A stretch of 64,000 nucleotides of DNA. Origin: Lachnospiraceae bacterium. Lineage in GTDB: Bacteria > Bacillota > Clostridia > Lachnospirales > Lachnospiraceae. Made by a program: the position numbers and the translations under genes. Positions within the stretch are counted from its first letter, which is position 1. The number at the start of each line of letters is the position of its first letter. Below the pieces are notes generated by a model, which saw only the letters and a list, made by a program, of their open reading frames with translations, ran no database searches and was not told where the DNA came from. Positions 17,137-26,660 of this stretch are shown here, one piece after another. The DNA is taken from contig JAFRYE010000035.1 in the NCBI GenBank assembly GCA_017441265.1, positions 28,099 to 92,098 on the forward strand, given 5' to 3'.

Positions 17137-18813
17137 TCAGCCGAAATGAATCTCTTCGTCGCAGATCGCAAGCGCCGCAGGCCGGTGTGTGATGATCAAA
17201 ACCGTGCGGTCGGTCATCGTCCGAAGATTTTCCAAAAGAGTTCTCTCCGTCTCCTCGTCAAGGGCGCTGGTGGCCTCATCCAGCATCAGGATCGGTCTTT
17301 TGCTGAAGATTGCCCTGGCGATCGCGATACGCTGCATCTGGCCCTCTGAGAGCCCTGAGCCGCGTTCACCGAGCATCGTGTCAAGCTCTTCCGGCAAATC
17401 CGCCGTAAAGCCGTCCGCACATGCGATGCGTAGGGCCTCGTTGATCTCGCCGTCATCGACATTTCCCTTCGAATGCTCGGAAAATGCCACGACATCCCGG
17501 ATCGTCCCGCTCAACAGCAGATTCTTCTGCGGTACATACGCAAACAGCGCGCGCCACTCGGCGCCCAGGCATTGTTCCCCGCCGTCGGTATCCGCCAAAA
17601 ACACTTCCCCTTTACAGGGCAGGTACAGTCCCATCATCAGGCTCATCGTCGTGCTCTTACCGCATCCGGACTCCCCCGTAAACGCTACATACTCGCCCTT
17701 TCGTATCGTGAACGACCGCTCCGAAAGAACTTCCTCGGAACCCGCGTCATATGCAAAGCTGACATTCCGAAGTCCGAACGAATCGAGTTTTTTATCGTAA
17801 AACTCTCTGGCCTCCTCGGGAGTGTGCAGCGTTCCTTCGTAATCGGTATCCGTCTTCTCAATCTCCATCAACCGCTCGGCGCTCGCGAGCATGTTGAAGA
17901 ACTGGGGAACCGCCCGCGTCACGTCCGCAAGAGGCGCCTCCGCCTGGCGGATCAACTGCAGAACGGCCATCATCATGCCGTACGTCAGCACACCCTTGAG
18001 AAGCCTCGTGCCGCACAATATGACTCCCACGAAATATCCGACTCTTATCAAAGCGTAAATTGCGGCCGAGCAGGTTGCCGTAAAGCGTGCCCTTTTGAGT
18101 CGTACGTCAACGAGCTCTTCGAGTTTTTCCGCCGCCTCCCGCTCGCTCGTCTCTTCCTTCGTGTACGTGCGGATGACGGGCATACTCTCAAGGTGTTCCT
18201 GCATATACGAGTAGACGATGCCTTCCCGCTGCTGCACTTCCATGTGGTACGCCTTCAGCCTGACCCTCAAAAACAGCGAGACCGCGACCAACGCAGCGCC
18301 GCACGGTATCAGCACCCACGCGACCCTCGGCAGGATCAAAAACAGCGAGAGAAACGCGCATGTTATCTGCACGATCATTCCCGCCAGGCTCGGAAGGATC
18401 GTGCATACGGCCTTGCCGACGACCACGGTATCCGAATTCAGGCGCGTCATCCACTCTCCCGTGTGAACCTTCGAAACATCGGCGTATGATCTTCGGAGCA
18501 ACTGTGAGAAGACGTGTTCGCGCAAAGCTTTTCCGAGCTTCGACGCAGGCTTCTCCGTGTAGTAGATTGAGCACCAATAAGCCGCTATGGCGATCACCAC
18601 AAGTGCCGCGAGCAAAAGGAGGGCGTCGTGAAGCGATGCCCGGTCACCGTCGACCGCAGCGTCAACAGCTTTCCGCAGTCCGAACGCAAAAATGATTCCC
18701 TCGACGCCCTGGAGTATTTTTACGAAAAATAAGAACGCCAGGCTTCCTCTCGCAGGGCCGATCGACTTGCTGACCCATCGAAGCGTCGAAAAGCTTTCCC
18801 TAAGCCGCTTCAT
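17137..18813 (-). CDS. ABC exporter, fused membrane and ATPase domains
   Basis: A 558-residue half-transporter of the MsbA/type IV exporter kind: six membrane helices (about 20-310) and an ATPase with Walker A GESGCGKST (about 380), signature LSEGQMQR (about 487) and LMLDEATSALDEE (about 505). It should work as a dimer. There is no C39 peptidase domain, so it is not a leader-cleaving bacteriocin exporter. It is the last gene of the ten-gene operon, 38 bp after the F420-hydrogenase-like gene and preceded by AAAGGAGG, which suggests that it exports or flips the product. Confidence 0.92.
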   Translation of the reverse strand: MKRLRESFSTLRWVSKSIGPARGSLAFLFFVKILQGVEGIIFAFGLRKAVDAAVDGDRASLHDALLLLAALVVIAIAAYWCSIYYTEKPASKLGKALREHVFSQLLRRSYADVSKVHTGEWMTRLNSDTVVVGKAVCTILPSLAGMIVQITCAFLSLFLILPRVAWVLIPCGAALVAVSLFLRVRLKAYHMEVQQREGIVYSYMQEHLESMPVIRTYTKEETSEREAAEKLEELVDVRLKRARFTATCSAAIYALIRVGYFVGVILCGTRLLKGVLTYGMMMAVLQLIRQAEAPLADVTRAVPQFFNMLASAERLMEIEKTDTDYEGTLHTPEEAREFYDKKLDSFGLRNVSFAYDAGSEEVLSERSFTIRKGEYVAFTGESGCGKSTTMSLMMGLYLPCKGEVFLADTDGGEQCLGAEWRALFAYVPQKNLLLSGTIRDVVAFSEHSKGNVDDGEINEALRIACADGFTADLPEELDTMLGERGSGLSEGQMQRIAIARAIFSKRPILMLDEATSALDEETERTLLENLRTMTDRTVLIITHRPAALAICDEEIHFG

Positions 18814-18851
18814 TCACAACCTCCTTTCCCAGACGCACGAAGCGACTGTTT

Positions 18852-19922
18852 TCAACAGCCGTATTTCTTCAAAACCATGTCCATGCCGCACGCGGGATTC
18901 AACGCGTCACGGGCGAACAATTTCCGCAGCATGGGATTGGTCGCGGCCGGCTTATGCAACGCTTCCTGCATCGCAGCTTCCGCCGAGACCTCCGACACGA
19001 AGGCATTTTCCGCGATCCGATCGATCATTCGAAGCGCCTCTTCGCTCCCTGCGAGCACCAAAGACGTCCCCCTGCCATCGGCAAGATCGGGAATCACTTT
19101 CTCGACTCCCCAGAAATCGCCGATCGTGAAATCGAAATCCTTGTCCGTAACGCAGTACGGGCATGCATAACAACTCTCCCGAAAGGCAAGGCATTTGGCG
19201 TAGATTCGGGTCAGCGGATCCGACAGAAACGACCTGACCGTCTCCTCTCCGCCGACGGTGTACGATACCGTGTGCGCATCGTCGTTTCGCCGCTTGTCGC
19301 GGAAGCAATACGAGGTGAGTCCCCCTCCCTGCGACAGCCACCCGACATATCTCTCCCAAAATCCCGGAGACATCACCCCGCGGCAGACCAACGAAGCAAT
19401 CAAGAGCCCGTCCGCCTTGCCGAACAACAGCCGCACGGCGTGGCATTGGCATGGCGTTCCGGTGAACAGAACGCGACGCCCGCTTCGGAGCACCTGCTTC
19501 ATCTCCTCGTAGCATTCACCGAGACTGCTCTGTACGTACTTTGACTTGCGCATCGGAGCAAAATCCGACGAAACCCGGTGAACAACCATAAAAGCGTCGT
19601 CAAAGCATGCGCCGCACACGGCTCCTCCCTCAGCGATCACAGCGTCCGCAAGGAGGGAAAACGCGCCGCCGGATGTGCTTTGGTACAGAAGAGACGCATC
19701 GGTGCAACGAACCGCAAACGCCTTAACAGGCGCCCGCGAAAGCGATTGCTTCGCCGGGCAGACCTCCTCACACGCGCCGCAGTCCGTACACAGCGACTCC
19801 GAGACGACGGGATAGGCAAAACCTTCCGCATCCCGCCGCATCGAAACGGCTCCGGCCGGACAGGCCGCAGCACACGCCTCGCAGCCGAAACACTGCTTTT
19901 TATGTTCAAACATTTTCCGCAT
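18852..19922 (-). CDS. Coenzyme F420 hydrogenase beta-like iron-sulfur protein
   Basis: A 356-residue protein with two [4Fe-4S] clusters at the N terminus (Cys 11, 14, 17, 21 and Cys 45, 48, 51, 55), then a FrhB-like domain with FTGTPCQCHAV and CPYCVTDKDFDFTIGDFWG. Members of this family that neighbour polysaccharide pyruvyltransferases occur widely in capsule and exopolysaccharide clusters, probably as flavin/Fe-S oxidoreductases of unknown substrate. The gene overlaps the pyruvyltransferase gene by 17 bp, so the two are probably coupled. Confidence 0.9.
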   Translation of the reverse strand: MRKMFEHKKQCFGCEACAAACPAGAVSMRRDAEGFAYPVVSESLCTDCGACEEVCPAKQSLSRAPVKAFAVRCTDASLLYQSTSGGAFSLLADAVIAEGGAVCGACFDDAFMVVHRVSSDFAPMRKSKYVQSSLGECYEEMKQVLRSGRRVLFTGTPCQCHAVRLLFGKADGLLIASLVCRGVMSPGFWERYVGWLSQGGGLTSYCFRDKRRNDDAHTVSYTVGGEETVRSFLSDPLTRIYAKCLAFRESCYACPYCVTDKDFDFTIGDFWGVEKVIPDLADGRGTSLVLAGSEEALRMIDRIAENAFVSEVSAEAAMQEALHKPAATNPMLRKLFARDALNPACGMDMVLKKYGC

Positions 19923-20958
19923 GATCTACGATTTTCCTCAAGTATTGTATCGACGCAGCCTTGGCGTCCGAGATCCTCATTGCAAATTCTCCCGACGGAA
20001 GCGACGCCGGTTTCCCGGTAAGCGCCTCCGCCAGTCCCGCGCGGGCGAGCAGTTCCTCGATCCGCCCGTTTCTTGACGCGAGTTCTCCGCTCATCTTCGC
20101 GACGCGCAGCGGCCGCTCAAACATGAGTGAAAACACGGTTCCGTGAAAGGAGTTGGTGAACACGCAGGAAGCTCCCGCAAACAATCCGACCCATTCGGAA
20201 GGCCCGGTTCCGCTCCAGTTTGCGAATCCGAACTGCGGAAGAAACGACGCCGTCACGGTCCGGAGTTCGACGCCGCGGCTTTGAGCCTCCTCTTTCGCCG
20301 CGCGCGCAAGCTCTTCGTCGTAGCGAAGAAGGAACAGCAAAACGTAATCCCCGTCCGGTGCCTGAGTCGCCATCGTCTTCCACTCCGAAGGCTCCAGCAA
20401 CAACGTCGGATCGAGGCAGACGCATGCGTCGCGCCCCGTCAGTGTCTGCACGATCGCGCGCCCGGACTCCTCTCTCACGGAAATCTCCGTAAACTTGGAA
20501 AGCTGTGCCGCACACCAGTTTTTCGCCTGAGCCGGCATCTCCTCCGCCCCGAAACTTGCGGCGTAGGAAAAGCGTTTGCCCTCATCGGCAAACGGCAGAA
20601 AATACCGCTCGTCCGCGCCGGGGATCCGGAAGTTCCAGATCTGATCGCTTCCCGCGATAAATGCGTCAAACATTTCGTTGCAGCTCTTAAGCTCCGCCTT
20701 CGGAATGCGCGGCGCGCACCGAAGCGAATTGTTGCGGAACGCCTCAAACAACGCGGAGCGCTTTGCTCCTTCCGCCTGGATCTTCTTCATGAAGATCGCA
20801 GCCGGGCCCGAAGCGGTCTCCGGCGCTTTCAGAACGGCATCCGACGTCACGAACTCACTGTCCGCACCGAGTTTTCCCAATGTCTGCTGCAGCGCGTATG
20901 CCTGAAGCACCGCGCCGTAATTATCAGCCTCATGGAAGGTCAGAATTCCTGCTTTCAT
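19906..20958 (-). CDS. Polysaccharide pyruvyltransferase family protein
   Basis: A 350-residue protein with the family start (TFHEADNYGAVLQAYAL), a central GSDQIWN signature and the C-terminal NSFHGTVFSL motif. The family transfers a pyruvyl group from PEP to sugar hydroxyls in surface polysaccharides (CsaB, WcaK types). It overlaps the upstream glycosyltransferase by 29 bp and the downstream Fe-S protein by 17 bp. The acceptor is unknown; the context suggests a glycosylated product of the same operon. Confidence 0.9.
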   Translation of the reverse strand: MKAGILTFHEADNYGAVLQAYALQQTLGKLGADSEFVTSDAVLKAPETASGPAAIFMKKIQAEGAKRSALFEAFRNNSLRCAPRIPKAELKSCNEMFDAFIAGSDQIWNFRIPGADERYFLPFADEGKRFSYAASFGAEEMPAQAKNWCAAQLSKFTEISVREESGRAIVQTLTGRDACVCLDPTLLLEPSEWKTMATQAPDGDYVLLFLLRYDEELARAAKEEAQSRGVELRTVTASFLPQFGFANWSGTGPSEWVGLFAGASCVFTNSFHGTVFSLMFERPLRVAKMSGELASRNGRIEELLARAGLAEALTGKPASLPSGEFAMRISDAKAASIQYLRKIVDHAENV

Positions 20959-21808
20959 GGTTTCGAATCTCCTCTTTCGCCCGAAGTAACAACGAGTATT
21001 TCAACTGTTCTATGCGAGTTTTCCGAAGCTCTTCGAGTTTCTTCTCGTAGACTTCCCGGTCGCACTCGCAATGATCAAGTATTCTTCTTGTCAGATCGAT
21101 AAAATTCATCGCGCGATCCCGATTTTCCGTAAAACTGCGGGCACGCCCCGAATGTCCGGTGCTTCTCCGATAGTAATGATGCAGCACCTCCGGGATAAAA
21201 CCGCACTGTGTCCGACTGGCCGACGGCAGCAGCAACTGCAAATTCTGCCCTTCCGGCGAGAGCGGAATCTCACGATCGGGATATCCTTGCAAAAACACGT
21301 CCATCCGCACCATGTAACAACCGGCGTAACAGTACACGGTCTGATCCAAAAGTCCGTCGAAGATCCACTGTGTTTTGCGGTCTGCCTCTTTTGCGCTGTG
21401 GGACAGTACCGTTCCCGTATCGCCGTCAAACACAAGCCCGTCGTTGCGCACCATCCCGATCTCCGGATGCTCCCGCAAATACAGCACCTTCGCTTCCACG
21501 CAGCGCGGCATCATCCGGTCATCGGAATCACACCATGTCAGGAATTCACCGTGGACTTCCTTGAGGGCTGCATTGACAGCGGCCGCCTGACCGCCGTGCG
21601 GCAGGGAAAGGCATTTTACGACGATTCCGGCTTCCCTGAGTTTCGGCATAAACTCCGCAAGGAACTCAGCGGAACCGTCCGTAGAGCCGTCATCTGCGAA
21701 AATGCACTCCAACGGCCGCCAGGTCTGTTCGCACAAACTCTCCAGAAACATTGGAAAATAAGGCATCGCATTATAGACCGGCACGATCATGGACACTGAT
21801 TCATTCAT
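20930..21808 (-). CDS. Family 2 glycosyltransferase
   Basis: A 292-residue GT-A fold enzyme: SMIVPVYNAMPYF at the N terminus, FADDGSTDGS, then WCDSDDRM as the metal-binding D-x-D region. The C-terminal part (ILDHCECDREVYEKKLEEL) looks helical and may bind a partner or membrane. It overlaps the upstream GT2 gene by 8 bp. No membrane helix, so probably cytoplasmic or peripheral. Donor and acceptor are unknown. Confidence 0.9.
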   Translation of the reverse strand: MNESVSMIVPVYNAMPYFPMFLESLCEQTWRPLECIFADDGSTDGSAEFLAEFMPKLREAGIVVKCLSLPHGGQAAAVNAALKEVHGEFLTWCDSDDRMMPRCVEAKVLYLREHPEIGMVRNDGLVFDGDTGTVLSHSAKEADRKTQWIFDGLLDQTVYCYAGCYMVRMDVFLQGYPDREIPLSPEGQNLQLLLPSASRTQCGFIPEVLHHYYRRSTGHSGRARSFTENRDRAMNFIDLTRRILDHCECDREVYEKKLEELRKTRIEQLKYSLLLRAKEEIRNHESRNSDLP

Positions 21809-22478
21809 GTTTTTTCATCCTGTTTCGCAAAACGGCCGCGTAGTTTCGCATCTCCTGCAAGCGGTTCACGCGCCCTGTATTTGTCATGTGAATGCGTCTT
21901 CGGAGAGTCACCATGGGAATCTCCGTCGTAGCAAGGCCGGCCTCGCGCAGTTTCATCATCCACGCAACCGTCTCCGCGCTGCGAAGCGACGTATCAAACA
22001 ATCCGATCTCGTCAAAGACGCTTCTTCGCAAAACCGAACATCCCGGCAGAATACCGCCGTACGCTTCAGTGCGGGCCGTCAGCTGGTTTTGCTGCTCCTC
22101 CGACAGTTCCGGTGAGATGAAATCCACGGCTTTTCCGAACACGGCTGCCATTTTCTCATCGTCATAAAACGGTTCCGTCAAAGCCGCCAGCGCTCCTTCA
22201 GCCAATACATCATCCGCGTCCAGAAAATGAACGAGTTCCCCGGTCGCCGCTTCCACTCCGAGATTTCTCGCCGCTCCCGCGCCGCCGCGCTCCTTGCGGA
22301 ACACTTTGCACTGTAACGATTCCGCACACGAAGCCGTCCCGTCCGAAGAACCGTCGTCAATCACGATGATCTCTTTGATCGTCACTCCCTGCTGCGCACG
22401 CACGGACGCCACCGCATCCGGCAAATACGCTTCCGCATTGTACGCCGGGATAATCACGGATATCGATAATTCACTCAT
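21801..22478 (-). CDS. Family 2 glycosyltransferase
   Basis: A 225-residue GT2 enzyme from the ATG at 22478 (MSELSISVIIPAYN); GGAGAG is placed well before this start, and the 4-bp ATGA overlap with the PP-loop gene supports it. It has VIDDGSSDGTAS and FLDADDVL as nucleotide and metal sites. It lacks a membrane anchor. It is one of three GT2 genes in the operon, suggesting a short glycan or stepwise sugar transfer to one product. Confidence 0.9.
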   Translation of the reverse strand: MSELSISVIIPAYNAEAYLPDAVASVRAQQGVTIKEIIVIDDGSSDGTASCAESLQCKVFRKERGGAGAARNLGVEAATGELVHFLDADDVLAEGALAALTEPFYDDEKMAAVFGKAVDFISPELSEEQQNQLTARTEAYGGILPGCSVLRRSVFDEIGLFDTSLRSAETVAWMMKLREAGLATTEIPMVTLRRRIHMTNTGRVNRLQEMRNYAAVLRNRMKKHE

Positions 22479-24511
22479 TGTTTTTCTCTCCATTTTTCCA
22501 ACAACATCTCGCGGTTTCTCGCAACAACGGCCTGCGTTGCCGCAATCCGCGAAGCAAGCACCCTCGCCTTCTCGGTGATCATATTCTGCTGCAAAAGCAG
22601 TGAATACACCTCCCCGTAATGCTGATTCTGCCTGTTGGCAACGACATCGGCAATATACCGATCCCGATTCTTCTCAAACTCTTCGGTATCAAACACCTCT
22701 GAATACTTTTGCAACGCCCCGAGCGCATAAAGCGCCGTCATCGTGCGGATGCACTTCGGGCACCGCCCGCAATTCTTCGAATTGGTCGTATAAATACAGG
22801 GGTGCAGATATCGGTACGACGTCTCATACCCGGTCAGTTCGCAGATTTTCCCGATGCGCGACCTGGTACCGCCTGAGGAATAAAACTCGGTCGTGTCCGT
22901 GCATATATTCTGCAGCGTCATCATATCATGGTAAGCGCAATGGGTCTCGTCAAAGGCCAGCACATCAAACTGATAGCCCGATGAATGATAATACATGCGG
23001 AATTTCTTCTGCAGCGCCAAAAGCATTGCGCCCATCCGATACACCGCTACCGCAATATACGGTTCGTTCAGGATCTCCTGCAGGTTGGAGTTGATCCACA
23101 TGAGCTGCAGCCCGGTCTCCCGGCCGATGCCGTTCTGCGCACGCTGCGCCAGAAAATGCAGCAGTTCCTCGTTATGGTCGCTCTCCAACGTCCCGCAATT
23201 ATATACGAGCAAATGGGTCAGCCGATACGCCGGTTCCGTCGTCTTTAGCATCGTCATGAGCGTATACATGCTGTCCACTCCGCCGGTCCATCCGGTTGCG
23301 ACGCATCCCTCGAAAGGGAGCTTGTCGTCCGTCGGTTCCGCCGTCAGGCATACTTCGGAAAATGCCGCCGTATGTTTCGCGACCGCCGGTATCTCATAAT
23401 GCTTCAATTGATACAGCAGCCTCCGCGACACCGGCGCCTCGCAGACGATCTCGGCGCCCTCTGCCCAAGCGGTGGGAAGAAACGGCAGTACAAAAGCGTC
23501 CAGCCGATCGTCGGTAAGATACTTCGCATTTTCCGGTGAGACTTCAATCCAGACCGTCTCGCTCTTCCCGTGCAGAGTCACGTCCGAACACAGCCGAACG
23601 CCGGACTCGCTCGTTTCCAGATACGGCGCGCCTAAAACGATCCTGTTCTCTTCGCTTCTTTTGCACGCCTTTGCTTCGAACTCTACCGTTTCCGGCCCGA
23701 CAAGGTAATACTTGAGATCTTCCGTCCCCTCCCCGTGAATCAGACACGGCTCGGCCGATTCCAACTCTTCCCTGTCACACCGGTACTCCGCAAACGAAAA
23801 CGGCGTTGTAAACAAAAAACACGAAGCCGCTCCCCGGATCGCAAGCGCACACGCCGAGATCCGAAACGGCTTGACTTCATCGTAGTTTTCTAAGAGCAGC
23901 TCACCCAAATTGGTATCGACATCGATCACTTTCAGCGAATGCTTCTTTGCCAGACGCTCCGCTGCCGAAACGGCTTCCGAAAACCTTCTCCTGCTCTCTT
24001 TTCCGTCGAACTCCCCGGCGTTAAAAACCGCTATATGCGTCAGCGGATATTCGCAATCCGCGCCGTGGCTTCGCACGACGCTCATCGTCTCCGAGTCGCC
24101 GGAATAGCCGGTCACGACGGCCCCCGCATTTTTTACAGCCTGCGTCGTTGTCGGAACGAACAGCTCGATCTCGTGATAGACATCTCTGACTCCCGAAAGG
24201 ATCGGAATGACTGTGTGATGATAATGAAAATGAAGCTGCTCCGACATCGGATCCTGTGCTTCGATGTCAAGTCCATCTCTCATTGCCGTCGGGAGCAAAG
24301 CCGTGACAAACGCGTCCGAACGACCGGGTGCAAGCGCTTCTCTTTGTTCGCAAGGCACAGAAAACCAAAGCATACCCCGCTTCTCTCCGATCCGGACCGA
24401 AGCCGCTAGGTACGCCCGCCCTTCCTTCTCCGCGGTCGTAACACTGCCGATCTGAATCACACGGCGAATCACATTTTCCGCGAAATCCGCTTTTGAAAAC
24501 TCTTCTCCCAT
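22475..24511 (-). CDS. Duplicated PP-loop ATPase-like protein of unknown function
   Basis: About 678 residues made of two similar halves. The second half has a good PP-loop (TGWTGGVDSMYT, about 401-412) and a cysteine cluster (NCGRCPKCIRTM, about 578-590), as in QueC/ExsB or asparagine-synthase-like N-type ATP pyrophosphatases. The first half keeps the same layout (DAFVTALLPTA against DAFVLPFLPTA), but its loop TGYSGDSETM lacks the full SGGxDS pattern and it has no cysteine cluster. The first half is therefore probably degenerate or structural. It would activate a carboxylate or carbonyl with ATP for amide or C-N formation; the substrate is unknown. The ATG at 24511 has GGAAGG 7 nt upstream; 24517 is possible. 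Confidence 0.75.
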   Translation of the reverse strand: MGEEFSKADFAENVIRRVIQIGSVTTAEKEGRAYLAASVRIGEKRGMLWFSVPCEQREALAPGRSDAFVTALLPTAMRDGLDIEAQDPMSEQLHFHYHHTVIPILSGVRDVYHEIELFVPTTTQAVKNAGAVVTGYSGDSETMSVVRSHGADCEYPLTHIAVFNAGEFDGKESRRRFSEAVSAAERLAKKHSLKVIDVDTNLGELLLENYDEVKPFRISACALAIRGAASCFLFTTPFSFAEYRCDREELESAEPCLIHGEGTEDLKYYLVGPETVEFEAKACKRSEENRIVLGAPYLETSESGVRLCSDVTLHGKSETVWIEVSPENAKYLTDDRLDAFVLPFLPTAWAEGAEIVCEAPVSRRLLYQLKHYEIPAVAKHTAAFSEVCLTAEPTDDKLPFEGCVATGWTGGVDSMYTLMTMLKTTEPAYRLTHLLVYNCGTLESDHNEELLHFLAQRAQNGIGRETGLQLMWINSNLQEILNEPYIAVAVYRMGAMLLALQKKFRMYYHSSGYQFDVLAFDETHCAYHDMMTLQNICTDTTEFYSSGGTRSRIGKICELTGYETSYRYLHPCIYTTNSKNCGRCPKCIRTMTALYALGALQKYSEVFDTEEFEKNRDRYIADVVANRQNQHYGEVYSLLLQQNMITEKARVLASRIAATQAVVARNREMLLEKWREKQ

Positions 24512-24531
24512 CTCCATGCCTTCCCGCTTTA

Positions 24532-25224
24532 TCAATCCTTTCGCTTGCCGGCATTTCGGATCGCTTTGGCCCACAGCGACAGATACTCTTTCGTTTGGAT
24601 CGTCCTGTGCGACAGCGTGATATTGTCGTTATGAATCCGCCGCAAATAACAGACGTCTTCCAGGCAATGATCCAGATTGACTCCCCGAAGAGAGAGTCTG
24701 GCCGTCCACTCCGTATCCTCTCCGAAGGCATACTGCTTCTCAAAGTCGCCGTGTTTTGTAAACAACTCGCGGCGGATCAAGGCTCCCGGAATGTAGTGAT
24801 CAACCAGTATGTTCATCACTTTCCGCTGACGATCGGTCAATTCATCGTCAGGGATGTCGGTGAAATTTCGGAATCTGCAAAAACAGATCTCACTTTCGGA
24901 GTGTTCGCCGACATAGCCAAGAAGCTTCTCTACCGTGTCGGCCCGCAGAAGATCGTCCGCGTCCAAAAACAGGATCCATTTTCCGGTCGCCTCCCGGATC
25001 AGCGCATTTCTCGTGGCGGATATGCCTTTGTGCTCAAGCCGCAGCACCCGCACCTTGGAAAATGTCTCCGCGATTTCCGCGCTCCGATCCGTCGAACCGT
25101 CGTCAGCCACCAAAATCTCGGAAACCGGCACGGTCTGCGAGAGCACACTCTTGATTGCCTCTGCCAGAAAGGCCTCGCCGTTGTACACCGGAATCAATAT
25201 CGAAACCGTATCATGATCGTTCAT
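24532..25224 (-). CDS. Family 2 glycosyltransferase
   Basis: A 230-residue GT2 enzyme from the ATG at 25224, which overlaps the stop of the PqqD-like gene as TGATG. Motifs: SILIPVYNGEAFL, VADDGSTDRS, FLDADDLL and, near the C terminus, EDTEWTARLSL, the acid-rich region of the active site. It is the first of three GT2 genes in transcription order. Placed directly after the kinase and PqqD-like genes, it may act on the same carrier. Confidence 0.9.
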   Translation of the reverse strand: MNDHDTVSILIPVYNGEAFLAEAIKSVLSQTVPVSEILVADDGSTDRSAEIAETFSKVRVLRLEHKGISATRNALIREATGKWILFLDADDLLRADTVEKLLGYVGEHSESEICFCRFRNFTDIPDDELTDRQRKVMNILVDHYIPGALIRRELFTKHGDFEKQYAFGEDTEWTARLSLRGVNLDHCLEDVCYLRRIHNDNITLSHRTIQTKEYLSLWAKAIRNAGKRKD

Positions 25225-25643
25225 CAATTCTCATCCTTAAGGATCGGCCACCCTTCGCTCACATCAACATCGTGAACCGGATCCGCCAGCAACAGGTCCT
25301 GTACTTCGGAAAATTCATCGACAGACAACTCAAAGCCCTCTGCGAATACAGCGTCATCAAATGCCGCCGAATTGCTTCCTTCACCGTCCGCTGCCGTCAG
25401 AATTTCCTTTTCAACGAGCTTCTTTATAAACGCATCGAGTTTTGCGGCGAAATCGCTCGGGCAGCCCGCTGCCTTGCTCACGGCTTCCGCGATCGCGGTC
25501 TCCGACACTCCGCCGATCAGCTGCTCCAAAACCGCCGAGCCGAGCGCATCGGTTCCGTAGTACATCCCTGTCGTGAAATTGATTACTACGGCCTGTCCGT
25601 CCGCAATATCAAAGAATACTTTTTCCTCGTTCAATCTGTACAT
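25224..25643 (-). CDS. PqqD-like protein with acidic C-terminal tail
   Basis: A 139-residue protein from the ATG at 25643 (MYRLNEEKVFFD), preceded by AGGAG. Residues 1-80 fit the PqqD winged-helix fold, including NFTTGMYYGTDALGSAVLEQL. PqqD proteins are peptide chaperones that present RiPP precursors to tailoring enzymes. The last 55 residues are acidic and end with LLLADPVHDVD and GWPI. I recall similar tails in PqqD-like proteins that accompany HprK-related kinases. It overlaps the kinase gene by 13 bp. No radical SAM enzyme or obvious precursor peptide is nearby. Confidence 0.75.
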   Translation of the reverse strand: MYRLNEEKVFFDIADGQAVVINFTTGMYYGTDALGSAVLEQLIGGVSETAIAEAVSKAAGCPSDFAAKLDAFIKKLVEKEILTAADGEGSNSAAFDDAVFAEGFELSVDEFSEVQDLLLADPVHDVDVSEGWPILKDEN

Positions 25644-26656
25644 GTGTCCAACTCCTTTTCTATGAATTTCCTCAAACATTCTCGGTTTTTATCCAAATCC
25701 CTGCAGAGTGATATCTCGTACACGGGAATTGTTAACAATCGTTGCGCCATCTGTCTGTACTGCTCGGGATCCCGGAATACGCCGAGCTGAGACGCCGTGG
25801 AATCAATGATCTTTGCGAGCACTGACCCGCGGTCCGTCGGCCGTATGCACGGTTCGTCGCCCCCGCCGATTTTTGGGCACAGGATCGCATGAACCGGCAG
25901 CTCTTTCGCAAAATCAAACCTCGACGCGTCGAGCAGCATTTTCCCGCCGCGCTCGTCATACACTCTCACGACCGGCAGCCCGGGTTTTAACTTGCTCTCC
26001 ATATCGGGGTTTAAGCCTACCGTCCGATACAGCGGCATCGCCCGAAGCGGCCCTTCCCTGTTCACCAGGATATAATCGTCCGCAACAAAATCAAATCCGC
26101 CCAAAAGGCACGAAACCGACAACGTGGATTTGCCGCCGCCTCCTCTCGCCGAGATCATCACGCCCTTCCCGTTCACTCCGACACAGGCGCTGTGAAGCAG
26201 CATCATTTGGTTTTGGCGCGCCCACCAGCCGAACAAAACGACCATCGAATGACCGAACAAAAGCTGTTCCTTAGCTCCCGACGGATGTCTGCAAAAGAGG
26301 TAAGCCCTGTTTTTATGATCCACTCCGATCATCGCGTAACCCGGCGTCACGCGCAGATATCCCGTGTCATCCCGGCTTTGCCATATCGCACGAACATTGT
26401 TCGCCGACTCGGGCTTATATACATTGACGCTCTCATTCCAGTAATAGAACACGGCATCCGGAGTGCTCGTGTCCGGCACGATCATCCCGGTCATATACTG
26501 TCTGACCGTCGCAGCATGCTCCGCAGTGCAGAACCGCTGCTCGATCACCTGACCGGCGATCCGGACCTGAAACGAGGTCTCTCCGCTCTCCCGAAGGCGT
26601 TCAAACCGCCGAACGGCAGCCTGCAGGAAATCGGAGACTGTAGGTTTCTCTTCCAT
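25631..26656 (-). CDS. HPr kinase-like (HprK-related) protein
   Basis: A 341-residue protein with an HprK-type core: LLHSACVGVNGKGV before a glycine-rich Walker A (ARGGGGKST, about 168-176), then FVADDYILV (about 190-198), the position of the HprK acidic pair. It lacks the full HprK N-terminal domain and is more like HprK-related kinases of peptide-modification clusters (paeninodin-type lasso peptides, HPr-rel systems), often misannotated as PEP carboxykinase. It probably phosphorylates a peptide or small acceptor. AAGGA precedes the ATG, and it starts 4 bp after the nucleotidyltransferase-like gene. Confidence 0.8.
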   Translation of the reverse strand: MEEKPTVSDFLQAAVRRFERLRESGETSFQVRIAGQVIEQRFCTAEHAATVRQYMTGMIVPDTSTPDAVFYYWNESVNVYKPESANNVRAIWQSRDDTGYLRVTPGYAMIGVDHKNRAYLFCRHPSGAKEQLLFGHSMVVLFGWWARQNQMMLLHSACVGVNGKGVMISARGGGGKSTLSVSCLLGGFDFVADDYILVNREGPLRAMPLYRTVGLNPDMESKLKPGLPVVRVYDERGGKMLLDASRFDFAKELPVHAILCPKIGGGDEPCIRPTDRGSVLAKIIDSTASQLGVFRDPEQYRQMAQRLLTIPVYEISLCRDLDKNRECLRKFIEKELDTCTD

Positions 26657-26660
26657 GGCG

